From O2-02-FULL-42-9 sp038043025 (lineage in GTDB: Bacteria > Pseudomonadota > Gammaproteobacteria > UBA12402), in contig JBBTCW010000009.1 in the NCBI GenBank assembly GCA_038043025.1, positions 1-54,590 on the forward strand: a stretch of 54,590 bases of DNA, read 5' to 3'. Under the pieces are notes generated by a model, which was not told where the DNA came from, made no database searches, and saw nothing but the letters and a program-made list of their open reading frames with translations. Shown in pieces: positions 1 through 8,579 of the stretch (the first letter of the stretch is position 1; every line of letters starts with the position of its first letter). The translations under genes and the position numbers were made by a program.

Positions 1-1
1 G

Positions 2-736
2 ATGATCAAGTGGCCGCTTAATATCCACACATACACAACATTTGACTATAGCTCAGTTGTCGTGCAAGATTCTGGCGTGGGCATTCCTCGCGATAAATTC
101 GATGTTATTTTTGAGCCATTTCGTCGGTTGAGTCCGTCTTACGAAGGAAAATATAATGGCGTGGGTTTAGGTTTGTATACCGTAAAAACTTTTATTAATA
201 ACTGTCAAGGCGAAATTTTTGTGGACAGTGAAGAAGATAAAGGGTCTACGTTTACTTGTTTTATTCCTTATTCTCTCGATTATGATGCGGTTCTGCCAGA
301 TAGGTTGAAACACACCATACCAGATGAAGAGTTGATGCCACTGTTGCACGGTAAAGAAATTTTAAAAATTCTGGTTGTTGAAGATGATCAGATATGTCGA
401 TTGGCGGAGACGATGCTGTTGAAAAAGCACCATCACCACGTTGATATGGCGACCTCAGGGCAAGAGGCTGTCAAAAAAGCAGCAGAAACGACGTATGACT
501 TAATCTTAATGGATGTAGGATTGCCGGATATGGATGGATGCGAGACAACGAAGCGTATTCGCGCGCTTGGAAACAACGGCCAAGGCACGCTCATTGTGGG
601 TTTAACCGCCCATGTTTTTCCAGAACATAAAAAGCAGTGTGTGGCGGCAGGCATGAACACCGTGTTGTTTAAACCCTTTTCCATGAAAAACTTTGTACAG
701 TTATTAACGTTGTATGGCATGCAGCCTGCGAAATAG
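2..736 (+). CDS. Hybrid sensor histidine kinase, 3' part (truncated by window edge)
   Basis: This is the C-terminal part of a two-component hybrid kinase whose 5' end lies outside the window. The ATPase module shows a G1 box (DSGVGIP, about residues 23-29), an F box (FEPF) and a G2 box (GVGLGLYTVK). A receiver domain follows from about residue 122. It carries the acidic pocket (LVVEDD), the phospho-acceptor Asp in LILMDVGLPDMDG and the conserved Lys in FKPF. The sensor region, dimerisation His and any upstream partner cannot be seen, so the signal is unknown. The first Met of the visible frame is almost certainly internal, because the N box normally precedes the G1 box. The architecture is ArcB/GacS-like, with phosphate passing from kinase to attached receiver and probably on to an HPt protein elsewhere. 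The gene stands alone here and is followed by a different transcription unit. Confidence 0.9.
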   Translation: MIKWPLNIHTYTTFDYSSVVVQDSGVGIPRDKFDVIFEPFRRLSPSYEGKYNGVGLGLYTVKTFINNCQGEIFVDSEEDKGSTFTCFIPYSLDYDAVLPDRLKHTIPDEELMPLLHGKEILKILVVEDDQICRLAETMLLKKHHHHVDMATSGQEAVKKAAETTYDLILMDVGLPDMDGCETTKRIRALGNNGQGTLIVGLTAHVFPEHKKQCVAAGMNTVLFKPFSMKNFVQLLTLYGMQPAK

Positions 737-804
737 GTTGGATGTTGAACATAAAAAATGATCGATCGGTCAAAATTTCTCACCCTTACTTCCGCGAATG
801 AAAG

Positions 805-813
805 TGTTATACT
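805..813 (+). promoter_or_regulatory. Possible extended -10 promoter for the deoxynucleoside kinase gene
   Basis: TATACT at 808-813 is preceded by TG at 805-806, an extended -10 arrangement. No good -35 hexamer is present at 17 bp. It lies 57 bp before the start codon. The call is weak and rests on sequence only. Confidence 0.3.
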
Positions 814-869
814 TCCCCGATTTTGTTTCTCTTTAATTCATTTTTTAACACAACCCAGCGAGAGGGATT

Positions 870-2321
870 ATGGAAAACTTACGAATCGGTGTGGTCGGCA
901 ATATCGGAGTGGGCAAATCAACTTTAATTAGTAAATTAAAACAGTCACCGCTCTGTGATATTTTGTTAAGTTGCCTGCCTTCACGCGAGGGAGATGAAAA
1001 AGTTTATACGTTTGCAGAAGAGTTTGATCCAGAAGTGCTAGATGCATTTTATAAAGATCCCGTGGCAATGGCATTTACCGCACAGATTGAATTTTTAAAT
1101 GGCCGTTTAGTGCGTCAGGCGCATATTGAGCAGTCTCGTGGTATTGTGTTAGAAGATCGTACGATTTTTGAAGATTATCATATTTTTGGAAAAGCCCAAA
1201 AAATCTTAGGTCACATGAGTCATACAGAATTTTTAGCCTATCAGCGCTGTTATAATTTAATGACAAAAAAAATTGACGAGCCGGATCTGGTTATTTATTT
1301 GAGAGCCAGTGTTGATGTGTTGATTGACCGCATTAAAAAGCGTGGGCGAGAGAGCGAACAAGGTATTCCGCGTGATTATTTAGAATTGTTAAATAATTTG
1401 TATGAAAATTTTGCGTTAAGGCATGTCAAATGTCCGGTGTTAGTGATTGAGTCCAACGCGGACGATCGTATTTTAGAAAATTTAGAGATGACAGCTCGTC
1501 GGATTGCGAGCAAAGTTAAAGAATTGAACTTGCGCATTACAACGCCGGGCATTAAAGAATGGGTTACATTACCCGAAACTGCCGCGGCGTTGCGCGTTGT
1601 GGATGCCGAGCGACGCTTAGAAGATTATCTCAAGCGTCATCCTAAATTAATTACTGTTGCGGGTAACGTGGGTTTAGGCAAGTCAACGATAACGGCATTA
1701 ATGCATCGTAGTTTAAGAGTGGAGGCGTTGTATGAAAATCCTGAAGAAAATCCGCTGTTGGAAAAATTCTTGCGTGATAAAAAAACTTACTGCTATGATT
1801 TGCAGCGACATTTTTTAAATATTCGCGCGCAAATGCGTCGCAAGGGAAAGGATGGCAAAGCGAGTTATGTAAAAGATCGTACGTTGGCTGAAGATATTTT
1901 AGTGTTTTGTCAGTTGTTTCATCAAAATGGCATTTTAAGCGCCAATGCATTAGATTTATTATCAACCGAGTTTCATGCAATGAATACAAAGTTGCCCCAG
2001 GCTGATTTGATGATTGTGTTGCAAGGCAATCCGGATTTGGCGTGGATGCGCATTCAACAGCGCGCACGTGAAATGGAAATGAACGGCGGCTGGAGCTATC
2101 AAGAAATTTGTGCATTAACGCAATTGTATCGAACGTTTGCCGAAGATGTGCATCAGTGTGGATACCATACCAATCCGATTTTAAAAATTAATGCCGATAA
2201 AATTGATTTCACCAACCGCATTCACATGGGCTATTTATTTGAAAAAATGTATGAAGCACTCGCCTTGCAAGAAAATGGATTAGCTGAAGTCGAACCGATT
2301 GAAATTGCAGCGGCGGGGTAA
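870..2321 (+). CDS. Tandem (two-domain) deoxynucleoside kinase family protein
   Basis: Two deoxynucleoside kinase-like domains are joined head to tail in one 483-residue protein. Domain 1 has a P-loop GNIGVGKS (residues 10-17), a DRT motif (96-98) and an Arg-rich lid KKRGRESE near 157-164. Domain 2 has P-loop GNVGLGKS (265-272), DRT (336-338) and a lid QRAREME. Both sets of catalytic motifs look intact, so both halves may be active. The family phosphorylates deoxynucleosides (dA, dG, dC or T) with ATP in nucleotide salvage. A single domain is about 210-230 residues, so this is a fused pair rather than one long enzyme. The two halves are clearly divergent, suggesting different nucleoside preferences. 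That is inference, modelled on the heterodimeric dAK/dGK pairs of lactobacilli. The start has a GAGAGG ribosome-binding site 7 bases upstream. Confidence 0.85.
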   Translation: MENLRIGVVGNIGVGKSTLISKLKQSPLCDILLSCLPSREGDEKVYTFAEEFDPEVLDAFYKDPVAMAFTAQIEFLNGRLVRQAHIEQSRGIVLEDRTIFEDYHIFGKAQKILGHMSHTEFLAYQRCYNLMTKKIDEPDLVIYLRASVDVLIDRIKKRGRESEQGIPRDYLELLNNLYENFALRHVKCPVLVIESNADDRILENLEMTARRIASKVKELNLRITTPGIKEWVTLPETAAALRVVDAERRLEDYLKRHPKLITVAGNVGLGKSTITALMHRSLRVEALYENPEENPLLEKFLRDKKTYCYDLQRHFLNIRAQMRRKGKDGKASYVKDRTLAEDILVFCQLFHQNGILSANALDLLSTEFHAMNTKLPQADLMIVLQGNPDLAWMRIQQRAREMEMNGGWSYQEICALTQLYRTFAEDVHQCGYHTNPILKINADKIDFTNRIHMGYLFEKMYEALALQENGLAEVEPIEIAAAG

Positions 2322-2367
2322 ATTCTTTCTTGCCAATGCGAGTTCTGTATAAACATGATCTTATAAT

Positions 2368-2503
2368 CCTCAGCTCAGAGGGTGAGTGCGAACCGACATG
2401 CCGGTGGCATGTCGCAGTCGCACGAACGCCTGGCCATGGATGGCCAGGCAGGACAATCCCATGGATGGAGGGGGGATAAACGTTTCGCGTCCTCTGAGCT
2501 GAG
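2368..2503. repeat. MITE-like element with matched ends, hairpin-rich interior
   Basis: The left end CCTCAGCTCAGAGG (2368-2381) is matched by the inverted CCTCTGAGCTGAG (2491-2503). Inside are two strong palindromes: CGACATGCC/GGCATGTCG around 2393-2413, and an 8-bp stem (GCCTGGCC with GGCCAGGC, 2428-2449) closing an ATGGAT loop. The same ends bound two other copies in this window (19036-19140 and 33529-33633) that have an unrelated interior. The interior palindromes recur at 33645-33716. There is no ORF, so any movement would need a transposase from elsewhere. Confidence 0.7.
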
Positions 2504-2509
2504 TGTTTT

Positions 2510-2620
2510 GTCATCCCGCGGCTCGACCGCGGGATCCAGAGAAATTTATATTAAAGATTACAATAACGGAATACCGTTATTGTAATCACTGGATACCGGC
2601 TTTCGCCGGTATGACGAAAG
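2510..2620. repeat. Composite REP/BIME: two REP palindromes around a 14-bp-stem hairpin
   Basis: Three palindromes lie in series. The first is a REP of the type GTCATCCCGCGG...CCGCGGGATCC (2510-2537). The second is a perfect hairpin with arms GATTACAATAACGG and CCGTTATTGTAATC (2556-2587). The third is a REP GGATACCGGC...GCCGGTATGACG (2591-2616). The same trio is repeated twice in the array at 33.05-33.3 kb. With the MITE-like unit before it, this accounts for most of the 490-base gap between genes. The remaining 2621-2733 is AT-rich with nothing recognisable. Confidence 0.75.
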
Positions 2621-2733
2621 TCTGGAGGCCGCGTTATAAATGCGAGTTCCAGATAAGCATGATTTTATAACATTTTAATCAGCCACGAATTCATCTGTGG
2701 CAAATGGTTTTGCGGCATATCAAAATTAAAATA

Positions 2734-2785
2734 TTTATAACATGTTATAAACATGTTTGTAACATGTTATAAACTGTGCTATAGT
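2734..2785 (+). promoter_or_regulatory. Twin 18-bp operator palindromes overlapping a sigma70-type promoter
   Basis: TTTATAACATGTTATAAA (2734-2751) is a perfect 18-bp palindrome. TTTGTAACATGTTATAAA (2756-2773) is the same site with one change. Their centres are 22 bp apart, about two helical turns, so dimers would sit on the same DNA face. The second site covers a -35 hexamer TTGTAA (2757-2762). A 17-bp spacer follows, then the extended -10 TGC-TATAGT (2777-2785). This geometry fits repression, most simply autoregulation by the HTH protein encoded 30 bp downstream. Confidence 0.65.
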
Positions 2786-2813
2786 CAGGATATGGTAAGT
2801 GCCTGAGGTTTAT

Positions 2814-3833
2814 ATGCCAGAGAACAATGAGATCCGATCATTTTTGTTAAAAGAGCTTCCGCACCATTCTCGCGATATTGTGACATTTGCGGCTACGCAG
2901 TTAAATATGACTCGTATGACAATTTATCGCCATCTTCAAAAATTAGTTCAACAGAATCAAGTTATACAGACAGGCGAAAAACGTGGCGTCGAATATTTTT
3001 TGAATACGGCTTTGGAGAAAGTGCTGCATTTTAAAATTGCATCGGGTATTGAAGAAGTGGATGTGTGGCGTCAGTATTTTCAAACTTCTTTTCAGAAGTT
3101 ACCAAAAAACATTCTTGATATCTGTGAATATGGTTTTACGGAAATGTTTAATAATGCAAAGGATCATTCAGAAGGGACAGATATTATTGTTGAGAAGAGT
3201 TGGTCCGAGCATCACATTAGGATGAATTTACTTGATAATGGTGTCGGTGTTTTTCAAAAATTGCAGCGTGCATTTAACTTTCAGGATATGCGTGAGGGGA
3301 TATTAAATTTATCGAAAGGTAAATTCACCACAGATTCAAAGAATCATACAGGGGAAGGTATTTTTTTTACTTCACGCGCGTTTGATATGTTCAAGCTATC
3401 AGCCAATGGGTTGTGTTATCTAAGGGATAATTTAGAAAATGATTGGTCGATAAGTGAAGATACCGTTAAGCGTGGTACAAGTGTTTATATGGAAATCGCG
3501 AGAAATTCCGGACGAGATTTGGTTAAAATATTTAAAAACTTTCAAGGCGGGGAAGAGAATTTATCTTTCGCTCAAACAGAAGTTCTCGTTAAGTTGAGCC
3601 AATTTGGGGAGGTGCGTTTTGTTTCTCGATCACAAGCGAAAAGAATTGTGTTTGGACTAGAAAAATTTGAACGAGTTAAGTTAGATTTTAAAGGTGTTGA
3701 GATGGTAGGGCAAGGCTTTGTAGATGAAGTATTTCGAGTTTTTCACAATAAACATCCCACTATTAAAATCGATTATGTCAATGCAGTGGGTAATGTTGAG
3801 TTTATGATTAAGCGCGGGATTGATATGCGTTAG
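2814..3833 (+). CDS. Winged-HTH / GHKL ATPase / STAS-like (DUF4325-type) regulator
   Basis: This 339-residue protein has three modules. Residues about 15-62 form a winged helix-turn-helix (MTRMTIYRHLQKL as recognition region). Residues about 100-230 form a GHKL-type ATPase fold with an N box (EMFNNAKDHS, 110-119), a G1 box (DNGVG, 141-145) and a G2-like HTGEGIFF (178-185). Residues about 255-335 resemble the STAS-like DUF4325 domain. No His phospho-acceptor domain is seen, so the ATPase resembles anti-sigma kinases of the SpoIIAB/RsbW type rather than a classic sensor kinase. The ATG at 2814 is chosen over GTG at 2799 because GAGG lies 5 bases before it. The gene has its own promoter with twin palindromes and no partner gene in operon, so all functions may act in cis. 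What it senses and regulates is unknown. Confidence 0.7.
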   Translation: MPENNEIRSFLLKELPHHSRDIVTFAATQLNMTRMTIYRHLQKLVQQNQVIQTGEKRGVEYFLNTALEKVLHFKIASGIEEVDVWRQYFQTSFQKLPKNILDICEYGFTEMFNNAKDHSEGTDIIVEKSWSEHHIRMNLLDNGVGVFQKLQRAFNFQDMREGILNLSKGKFTTDSKNHTGEGIFFTSRAFDMFKLSANGLCYLRDNLENDWSISEDTVKRGTSVYMEIARNSGRDLVKIFKNFQGGEENLSFAQTEVLVKLSQFGEVRFVSRSQAKRIVFGLEKFERVKLDFKGVEMVGQGFVDEVFRVFHNKHPTIKIDYVNAVGNVEFMIKRGIDMR

Positions 3834-5035
3834 AGGGGATCCCGCTCCAGAGGACAAGACATGCAGCGCGCGCCGCCGCGCCCGTGGCTCAGTTCTGAGC
3901 CAGCAATTTCAATGACATTGACGCCTGCATCCCGCAGTTTTTGATTGGTTTCAGTATTGCGCTCATAACCGATAACAATGCCTGGCGACAATGCTAATAA
4001 GTTGCTCGCATCTGTCCATTGTTCGCGTTGTTCGGTAAATGAATTTCTACCGGGAGTAATGAGCCGCAGATTGGGTTCTCCGAGTTCTTGTGCAATACTA
4101 TTTAAGAAATGATTTTGTGGTTCAATGATCAAGTTATCATTATTGCCGGGTGTTATTGTCCAGGCGCGAATTGCTTCGGCGGGAACAGCGATACAAAACG
4201 TCTGACGATCGATCATGGTCATGGCGGTATCTAAATGCATCGATGCATATGTTTTCGGAATTTCAATTGCAATGATTTTCTTTTTATTGCCAGTTTTAAA
4301 TAATGATTTTGCAAGTAGTTCAACCGCTTGCGGCGTGGTGCGCTCGCCAAGTCCAATCGCCAAACAATCCTTTGTAATGACCAGGATGTCGCCTCCTTCA
4401 ATGGCAGGTAATGGGTATTCAGTACTGCTGCCATCATAGATAACATCAAATTTATATTGCGCAAACATAGGATGAAATTTATAGATTGCAGCAACATTTA
4501 ATGTTTCGCCGCGTCGTACAGGCCAGTGCATAGGGTTAATAGAGACGTCTTGTCCAATCCAACAAGAGGTGTCGCGTGTGAATAATTGATTGGGCAGAGG
4601 GGGAAGGACGAAGTCATTTTCATTGAGTAGTTGGCTGGTTAAGTTTTTTGCTGTTAGCTTTGTTTCTTTCCATGTTAATCCACCGAATAAATAATGGGTC
4701 AGTGTTTTAGGATTAAGCGCGTTAAGATAGTCCATTAAGACATGGGCAAAATTTGTTTTATAATAAAGGCGGGTAATGACTTTTTCGATGAGCCATTGTC
4801 GCGCGGTTGGGTTAGTTAATGTTTCTTGTAATAATTGATCAAGCAAATAAACCTCTACGCCATTTTTTTTTAGTTTGTTTTGAAAATCAATATGTTCTTG
4901 GCAAGCTTTTTCTGCCCATAAGATATCATCAAATAAAAATTGTTGGCAGTTTTCTCGCGTTAATCGTTCGAGAGATGCGCCGGGATAATGTAACATCACT
5001 TTGCGTAATTTGCCGATTTCTGAATGGATCATCAT
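3830..5035 (-). CDS. arcA: Arginine deiminase
   Basis: ArcA hydrolyses L-arginine to L-citrulline and ammonia in the cytoplasm, the first step of the ADI pathway. The protein is 401 residues, the usual length. It has the substrate-binding FTRDTS motif, the EGGD segment, the catalytic His region MHLDTAMTMID, and the C-terminal catalytic Cys in GGARCMSCPL. No arcB, arcC or arginine/ornithine antiporter lies nearby, so the ATP-yielding part of the pathway would have to be encoded elsewhere. Alternatively the enzyme serves acid resistance or host arginine depletion (inference). It sits 23 bp behind zapD in the same direction and overlaps the convergent HTH-GHKL gene by 4 bp. Two consecutive ATGs are possible starts. 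Confidence 0.9.
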   Translation of the reverse strand: MMIHSEIGKLRKVMLHYPGASLERLTRENCQQFLFDDILWAEKACQEHIDFQNKLKKNGVEVYLLDQLLQETLTNPTARQWLIEKVITRLYYKTNFAHVLMDYLNALNPKTLTHYLFGGLTWKETKLTAKNLTSQLLNENDFVLPPLPNQLFTRDTSCWIGQDVSINPMHWPVRRGETLNVAAIYKFHPMFAQYKFDVIYDGSSTEYPLPAIEGGDILVITKDCLAIGLGERTTPQAVELLAKSLFKTGNKKKIIAIEIPKTYASMHLDTAMTMIDRQTFCIAVPAEAIRAWTITPGNNDNLIIEPQNHFLNSIAQELGEPNLRLITPGRNSFTEQREQWTDASNLLALSPGIVIGYERNTETNQKLRDAGVNVIEIAGSELSHGRGGARCMSCPLERDPL

Positions 5036-5058
5036 GGTATTTTATATTTTTATGTATT

Positions 5059-5844
5059 TCAGATAGTGCATGTGGTGAGCGTAAAGCTTATATTTTTTTC
5101 AGACTGAACGGGTTTGTCTTTGGCCACATGTTTCATTAAACGCAAACTTACCCCGTGTTTGCCTGCGCTGATTTCAGGATAAATCTTCGTATTTTTAGGC
5201 AGGGTGACGCGAATGAGCTGGCAAGCGGCGTGAGGATCTAATGTTTCATGATAAAATCCGCGCGTCGCAGAAACGGATCGAGGTTCTGAGCTATGACGTA
5301 CAATCTTGAGCAATAATTCGGTTGCTTCACGAATTTCTGCAAAGGCGAGCAGCCAATGATTAATTTGTTTTTCTTGTGTTTCCCACGGTTGTTCTAACCA
5401 ATAAAAATAGGGAGGCGCGTCAAATATACTGGAGCCGCCCAGTTTTAAAAAGTTTTGTCGTATGATAGCAATGAGTTCATTGTTCCGTAGTGACTGAGCG
5501 ATTTTTCCGGGGACATTAACAAAATATTTTGTGAGTGTTCTTAATTGTTCTAATGTTTCTGCTAATGCGTCTTGATTTGCGTTTGAGTCGCCCTCGAGTT
5601 TTTCAAAAACAGTAATCAGTCGGTAAAATTCTTTGGCAAACTTACCTTTTAAGTCAGGGCGATCTAATACATTTAAGATATCGATCAACAAGGCTATCAG
5701 GGTTTGTGTTTGTTTTTCAGGGTTGCAAGCGAATACGATATCGAGCCGACTAAATAAGTTTTCCAATCTGAGGCTTAGCCGAATCAATTCGGTTAGCGGC
5801 AGTTCATATGTGATTTTTTGCAGTTCCATATACAATGTCATCAT
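5059..5844 (-). CDS. zapD: Cell division protein ZapD
   Basis: This is a ZapD (YacF, DUF1342) family member, a cytoplasmic protein that bundles FtsZ filaments and stabilises the Z ring. The protein is 261 residues from the first ATG; E. coli ZapD is 247. The helical N-terminal half and the C-terminal beta-rich part (LIRVTLPKN, EISAGKHGVSLRLM) match the family layout. An internal ATG at 5829 (MELQKITYELPL) resembles the usual family start better than the first Met, so the true protein may be 5 residues shorter. Position directly after coaE in the pilus operon is the conserved gammaproteobacterial order. yacG, which normally follows, is absent. Confidence 0.88.
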   Translation of the reverse strand: MMTLYMELQKITYELPLTELIRLSLRLENLFSRLDIVFACNPEKQTQTLIALLIDILNVLDRPDLKGKFAKEFYRLITVFEKLEGDSNANQDALAETLEQLRTLTKYFVNVPGKIAQSLRNNELIAIIRQNFLKLGGSSIFDAPPYFYWLEQPWETQEKQINHWLLAFAEIREATELLLKIVRHSSEPRSVSATRGFYHETLDPHAACQLIRVTLPKNTKIYPEISAGKHGVSLRLMKHVAKDKPVQSEKNISFTLTTCTI

Positions 5845-5868
5845 ACTATAACTTGACGCATCATAGCA

Positions 5869-6486
5869 TTAACGATGGCGCGATGGAACTCGTTGTAGAT
5901 AGGCTTTATGCAGTGTTTCAACTTGGCGCTTTAAGCCAGCTAAATCAGCATCATTGTGAATAATATTATCAGCTTTTTTGAGCCGATCCTGTGATGTTAT
6001 TTGAGCTTGAAAAATCCGTTCGATTTCGGCAGATGAGAGGTCGTTTTGGCGTTGTAATAGGCGTGCCTTCCGTGTTTTTTCGTCGCTTTCCACGAGTAGA
6101 ATGCGATCAATGGGGAAGGGAGGGGGTGCGTTGAAGAACAGTGGAATGACAAGCACTACATAGGGTGATTTGGCTGATTGCAAGCGTTGATCCATTATTT
6201 GATAGATGACGGGATGCAAAAGCTGTTCCAGCCATCTTTTATCTTCTTTGTTTTTAAAGATGACGTGGCGAAGTTTTGTGCGATCTAATGAGCCGTCCGA
6301 ACTGATTATTTTTTCTCCAAATTTTTGTTGAATGATTTTTAAGATAGGTCGTTGCGGGCCGCAGATTTCACGTGCAATCTCATCAGCGTCGATGGTAGCG
6401 ATATCGTATTCCTGAAAAATTTTTGCAATCGTCGATTTCCCGCTGCCGATGCCGCCTGTCAATACAATTGTTAAGGGATAGGTCAT
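5869..6486 (-). CDS. coaE: Dephospho-CoA kinase
   Basis: CoaE catalyses the last step of coenzyme A synthesis, phosphorylating the 3' hydroxyl of dephospho-CoA with ATP. The N-terminal P-loop is GGIGSGKST (residues 11-19). A DADEIAREI segment (substrate-binding Asp region), the LHPVIY motif and the lid/base-binding region ARLLQRQND follow. Length 205 residues is normal. The start ATG overlaps the pilD stop (ATGA), so it is translationally coupled in the pilABCD-coaE-zapD operon, the same arrangement as in Pseudomonas and Legionella. Confidence 0.95.
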   Translation of the reverse strand: MTYPLTIVLTGGIGSGKSTIAKIFQEYDIATIDADEIAREICGPQRPILKIIQQKFGEKIISSDGSLDRTKLRHVIFKNKEDKRWLEQLLHPVIYQIMDQRLQSAKSPYVVLVIPLFFNAPPPFPIDRILLVESDEKTRKARLLQRQNDLSSAEIERIFQAQITSQDRLKKADNIIHNDADLAGLKRQVETLHKAYLQRVPSRHR

Positions 6487-7376
6487 ATGGATACGTCAAG
6501 CATGATGGGTAAGCCCATCGCATGCAAATAATATTGTGAAATATCAAAGCCCCAAATGATCGCGATAAACCCTGCGATAGCAATAAAGGGTCCAAATGGA
6601 ATGGGTGTCCGATGTGATTTATGTGAAATCAATAAAAAACCGCCGCCAATAATAAGGGCGAGAAAGCTGCTGGTTAAGATGACAAAGGGTAAAATTTGCC
6701 AGCCGACCCACGCGCCAATAGCCGCCAATAATTTAAAATCACCTTGCCCAATCCCTTCTTTATGTCGTACGAGTTCAAAGAGTTTTCCAATAATCCAAAA
6801 AGAACCATAACCAAAAATTGCGCCCAAAATAGCATCGTGGCTGTTGGTAAATAAATTAAAGCAACTGGCTAAAAGTCCCAACCAAATAAGTGACAGGCTT
6901 AATATGTCGGGTAAAATTTGATGATCGATATCAATAAAGGTAATAGCCACGAGCACCCAAGTGAAAATGAGGACAAACAATAAAGATAATGAAAACCCAA
7001 ATTCGATTGCGGCAATAACCGCTAGTAGGCAGCTTAATAATTCAACGATAAGATAGCGCAAGGGGATTTTGTTTTGGCAGTGCGCACATTTTCCGCCTAA
7101 TATAAGGTAGCTGATAACGGGGATATTTTGCCATATAGTCAGCAGTTGATTGCAAAAAGGACAATGTGAAGCTGGGTGCGCAAGATTATATTTTTTTATG
7201 TCATTACTAAATTCCGGTTCTTTGCCCAAAAACTCCATGCATTCTTTTTGCCAATCGCGTTCTAATATAATGGGTAAGCGATAAATCACGACGTTCAAAA
7301 AACTTCCAATGGTAAGACTGAAAAGAATAACGAGTGTTAAAAAAACCCAGGTATTCGCAGCAATAAAATCTATCAT
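6483..7376 (-). CDS. pilD: Type IV prepilin peptidase / N-methyltransferase
   Basis: PilD is an inner-membrane aspartic protease that removes the short leader from prepilins (and type II pseudopilins) and methylates the new N-terminal Phe. It has 297 residues with about eight membrane segments. Near the N-terminus is the zinc-type pair CPFC and CAHC that marks the bifunctional, methylating form. The catalytic aspartates are visible in FIDIDHQILPD and GQGDFKLLAAIGAW. Its start abuts the pilC stop directly. The pilin encoded upstream in the same operon, with a G/F cleavage site, is the expected substrate. Confidence 0.95.
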   Translation of the reverse strand: MIDFIAANTWVFLTLVILFSLTIGSFLNVVIYRLPIILERDWQKECMEFLGKEPEFSNDIKKYNLAHPASHCPFCNQLLTIWQNIPVISYLILGGKCAHCQNKIPLRYLIVELLSCLLAVIAAIEFGFSLSLLFVLIFTWVLVAITFIDIDHQILPDILSLSLIWLGLLASCFNLFTNSHDAILGAIFGYGSFWIIGKLFELVRHKEGIGQGDFKLLAAIGAWVGWQILPFVILTSSFLALIIGGGFLLISHKSHRTPIPFGPFIAIAGFIAIIWGFDISQYYLHAMGLPIMLDVSI

Positions 7377-8579
7377 TTATATCATCCTACCGAGTTTAAA
7401 AATAGGTAAATACATGGCTGCTACTAATATCCCTACAATCACGCTGATGATGGTCATGAGCATTGGCTCTAGTGATCGCTCAAGATATCCCATAGTACGA
7501 TCTATGTCAGATTCGTAAACAAAAGCAACCTTTTGTAACATCTCTTCAAGTTTACCGGCTTCTTCGCCAATAGCAACCATTTGGACGCACAATGCTGAGA
7601 ATAAAGGGTGAATTCGCATAGCGTGATGTAGCATTTGCCCCTGGCGCACGTGGTTTTGCATTTGATTTAAGGTGGCGGAAAAAGTCAAATTATGGGGGAT
7701 TTTCGAGGCGAGTTTGATGGCCTCGAGCAGTGGAATGCCGGCGGCAAGCATGAGCGCTAGTGCATGCGCGATTCGCGCTACGGTTGTTTTTTTGATGAGA
7801 TTGCCGATACAAGGGACGTGTAAGATATAATCATCCAGTCGTTGTTTGATGGCGGGGTATTTTTGGCGAGCAAAAAATACCCCGCCCATTGACCCGCATA
7901 AAAAAATAAACAAGATCCAGCCAAAATTTTTAATGAAGGTCGATGCGTGAATCACCATGCGCGTGAGCCAGGGAAGTGTTGCGCTATAACTTTCAAAGAG
8001 TGTTGCAAATTGTGGAATGATAAAAGTGAACATGATCAATAAAACGATGAGTGTGACAAATATAATAATCGCCGGATAGAGTAATGCTTTTTTTATTTTA
8101 TTTTTTAGCGTCTGCGTTTTCAGGTCATGCTGAATAATGTTATTTAGCATAATATCGAGCGTGCCTGATTGTTCGGCGATATGTATCAGTTGACAGATGA
8201 GCGTGGCAAAATATTGAGGATGTTGTTTTAACGTATAAGAGAATGAGTTTCCTTCGCGCAGTGAAGTTAAGAGAGAGTGCAATAATGCCTTAAGTTTTAT
8301 TTTTTTACAGTCCTGTTGAATAAACTGAATAGATTGTGTTAAGGCAATGTTGGCTGAAATCAATGTGGCCAGTTGATTTAAAAATAGCGATATATCTTTT
8401 GAAGAGACGTTGCGATAGTTGTTTTTATAGGGTGTGATAAAATTTTTTGCGAAAAGCGAGGTGATTTTTATAGATTGGTTTTGTAATATTTCGCGAGCAA
8501 GCGGGCTATTGGGCGCTTGTATTTTGCCGTGCACGGTTTGGTTATGTTGATCTGTTCCTTCCCAGATGAATGTTTTCAT
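7377..8579 (-). CDS. pilC: Type IV pilus inner-membrane platform protein
   Basis: PilC (GspF family) is the polytopic platform on which the PilB ATPase drives pilin polymerisation. At 400 residues it is typical. Two repeated cytoplasmic GspF domains are present. Hallmarks include FLNQLATLISANIALTQS, the membrane segments around residues 165-190 and 215-235, and the second-domain start HALALMLAAGIPLLEAI with IGEEAGKLEEML. The C-terminal hydrophobic segment (MTIISVIVGILVAAMYLPIF) is the usual last membrane helix. The gene follows pilB with no gap and is followed directly by pilD. Confidence 0.95.
   Translation of the reverse strand: MKTFIWEGTDQHNQTVHGKIQAPNSPLAREILQNQSIKITSLFAKNFITPYKNNYRNVSSKDISLFLNQLATLISANIALTQSIQFIQQDCKKIKLKALLHSLLTSLREGNSFSYTLKQHPQYFATLICQLIHIAEQSGTLDIMLNNIIQHDLKTQTLKNKIKKALLYPAIIIFVTLIVLLIMFTFIIPQFATLFESYSATLPWLTRMVIHASTFIKNFGWILFIFLCGSMGGVFFARQKYPAIKQRLDDYILHVPCIGNLIKKTTVARIAHALALMLAAGIPLLEAIKLASKIPHNLTFSATLNQMQNHVRQGQMLHHAMRIHPLFSALCVQMVAIGEEAGKLEEMLQKVAFVYESDIDRTMGYLERSLEPMLMTIISVIVGILVAAMYLPIFKLGRMI

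Noticed and set aside
2209..2585. Overlapping ORFs on both strands through the 2.3-2.6 kb gap
   Set aside because: They are made of translated REP and MITE-like palindromes, with no ribosome-binding site or family resemblance.
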